This document shows, one piece after another, positions 62,854-64,000 of a stretch of 64,000 nucleotides of DNA. This DNA is from Rhizobium tumorigenes (GTDB lineage: Bacteria; Pseudomonadota; Alphaproteobacteria; Rhizobiales; Rhizobiaceae). The stretch's first letter is position 1, and the number at the start of each line of letters is the position of its first letter. The stretch covers positions 372,001 to 436,000 of the forward strand of contig NZ_CP117255.1 of NCBI RefSeq assembly GCF_003240565.2, read 5' to 3'. Under the pieces are notes generated by a model. That model worked only from the letters and a program-made list of their open reading frames with translations. It had not been told where the DNA came from and made no database searches. A program made the position numbers and the translations under genes.

Positions 62854-64000
62854 TCAGGCCTTTTCGCGCTCGATTGCCCGCCAGCCGATATCGGCGCGGC
62901 TGAAGCCGTTGTCCCAGACCACCTGCTCTGCAAGCGAATAGGCGCGCTTCTGAGCCTCGCCGACGCTGCTGCCCAATGCCGTCACCCCGAGCACCCGGCC
63001 TCCGGTCGCCACTAGCACACCGTCCTTCAAAGCTGTCCCGGCATGAAACACCTTCGCACTGTCGCTGTCTGCGGGCAGGGAGGCAATGACGGAGTTCTTC
63101 TCATAGGCGCCGGGATACCCCTTCGAGGCCATGACGACGGTCAACGCCGCATCGTCGCTCCATTCGGCGGTCACCTTGTCGAGCGTGCCGTTGGCGCAGG
63201 CGAGCAGCAGCGGCAGAAGATCGCTTTTCAGCCGCATCATCAGCACCTGGCATTCCGGATCGCCGAAGCGGACATTGTACTCGATCAGTTCCGGCCCCTT
63301 TGCGGTGATCATCAGGCCGGCAAAAAATACGCCGGAAAACGGCATTCCGCTTGTCGCCATTCCGCGCATCGTCGGCTCGATGATCTCCTTCATCGTGCGC
63401 TCGATCAGCTCGGTCGTCATGACGGCGGCGGGCGAATAGGCGCCCATGCCGCCGGTGTTCGGGCCGGTATCGCCATCGCCGACGCGCTTGTGGTCCTGGG
63501 CGGTGGCGAGCGCCAGTGCATGGGTGCCATCGCAAAGGCAGAAGAAGCTGGCTTCCTCGCCATCGAGAAAGGCCTCGACCACGACTTCCGCCCCAGCCGA
63601 CCCAAAGGCACCGTCGAAACAGTCGTCAACGGCCGCAATCGCCTCGTCGAGGGTCATGGCGACGGTGACGCCCTTGCCGGCTGCGAGACCATCGGCCTTG
63701 ACGACGATAGGCGCGCCCTCGGCGAGAATATAGGCCTTCGCCTTGCCGGCATCGTCGAAGCGCTGGTAGGCGCCCGTCGGAATGTTGTAGCGGGCGCAGA
63801 TGTCCTTGGTGAAACCCTTGGAACCCTCGAGCTGGGCGGCGGCGGCAGAGGGGCCGAAGACGGCGATGCCGGCCTGGCGCAAGCGGTCGGCAAGACCGGC
63901 GACCAGCGGCGCCTCAGGGCCTACGACGACAAAATCGATGGCTTCCGACAGGCAGAAGGCGGCAACGGCGTCGTTGTCTTCGGTATCGACGGCAACGAGC
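62854..64000 (-). CDS. purD: Phosphoribosylamine-glycine ligase (start outside the window)
   Basis: GAR synthetase of purine biosynthesis, an ATP-grasp enzyme. 382 codons are visible and the frame runs off the right edge at [29 protein letters not shown]. Motifs: [21 protein letters not shown]-binding [32 protein letters not shown], and [13 protein letters not shown] with Mg ligands. About 40 N-terminal residues are missing. Confidence 0.95.
   Translation of the reverse strand, partial: LVAVDTEDNDAVAAFCLSEAIDFVVVGPEAPLVAGLADRLRQAGIAVFGPSAAAAQLEGSKGFTKDICARYNIPTGAYQRFDDAGKAKAYILAEGAPIVVKADGLAAGKGVTVAMTLDEAIAAVDDCFDGAFGSAGAEVVVEAFLDGEEASFFCLCDGTHALALATAQDHKRVGDGDTGPNTGGMGAYSPAAVMTTELIERTMKEIIEPTMRGMATSGMPFSGVFFAGLMITAKGPELIEYNVRFGDPECQVLMMRLKSDLLPLLLACANGTLDKVTAEWSDDAALTVVMASKGYPGAYEKNSVIASLPADSDSAKVFHAGTALKDGVLVATGGRVLGVTALGSSVGEAQKRAYSLAEQVVWDNGFSRADIGWRAIEREKA

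Overview
The window (64 kb, GC-rich) reads as chromosomal DNA of an alphaproteobacterium of the Rhizobiaceae (Rhizobium/Agrobacterium/Sinorhizobium group). The evidence is the gene order: ileS-tadA-rluB-rsmD, then a CysQ-like phosphatase-DUF4170-waaA-lpxK-DUF2093-mutL block, a split F0 operon atpI-B-E-F'-F with no F1 genes beside it, and Rhizobiales-restricted families (DUF4170, DUF2093, HPE1-like). Regulatory sites also fit: a CTTGAC-N17-CTATGT promoter and a GAAC-N7-GAAC SOS box. No rRNA, tRNA, CRISPR array, prophage or insertion sequence was seen. Both edges cut genes: ileS on the left and purD on the right.

Layout. 0-9 kb: ileS 3' end, a lipoprotein, tadA (-), a very long-tailed RluB-type pseudouridine synthase, rsmD, a patatin-like esterase, a Kef-type antiporter (-), PmbA. 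9-16 kb: envelope/LPS cluster (CysQ-like, DUF4170, waaA, HAD, lpxK), DUF2093 and mutL. 16-22 kb: signalling pair (PAS-PAS-REC-REC, GGDEF-EAL), a flavin demethylase-like enzyme, a PRC-barrel protein. 22-27 kb: a galactonate-type sugar-acid operon (SDR, dgoK, dgoA, SMP-30) with a divergent IclR regulator, then a LuxR solo. 27.5-27.9 kb: a non-coding stretch with sigma54 and NtrC-like sites and a structured RNA candidate. 28-34 kb: Mrp, CorA, Kup, SleB-like hydrolase. 34-37 kb: F0 ATP synthase and rnhB. 37-45 kb: radical SAM protein with an SOS box, small GT2, MoaB, ispE, a TPR lipoprotein-like secreted protein, polyprenyl diphosphate synthase, DUF2007, TrmN6. 45-51 kb: mntH, then a more accessory stretch (VirC1/ParA-like protein without a P-loop, DUF3857-transglutaminase, S49 peptidase, a small membrane protein, VapBC). 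51-59 kb: glyQ and glyS separated by lemA, a class-I-like aroA, DUF2207 and a DUF559 nuclease flanked by palindromic repeats. 59-64 kb: histidine phosphatase, chemotaxis receptor, HPE1-like secreted protein, purD.

Main points of interest. (1) The luxR-mrp intergenic region holds a near-consensus -24/-12 promoter, upstream NtrC-like dyads and a chain of hairpins ending in one whose apical loop is CCTCCC (an anti-Shine-Dalgarno sequence). This looks like a nitrogen-controlled small RNA. (2) The DUF559 nuclease gene is bracketed by three copies of one composite palindrome; the third copy encodes its C-terminus and supplies the ribosome binding site of glyS. (3) A VirC1/ParA-type protein has lost its Walker A motif. 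(4) A canonical alphaproteobacterial SOS box lies in front of a radical SAM gene of the spore-photoproduct-lyase-like group. (5) The EPSP synthase has a mixed substrate-loop sequence. All functions are inferred by reading motifs; no database search was run.
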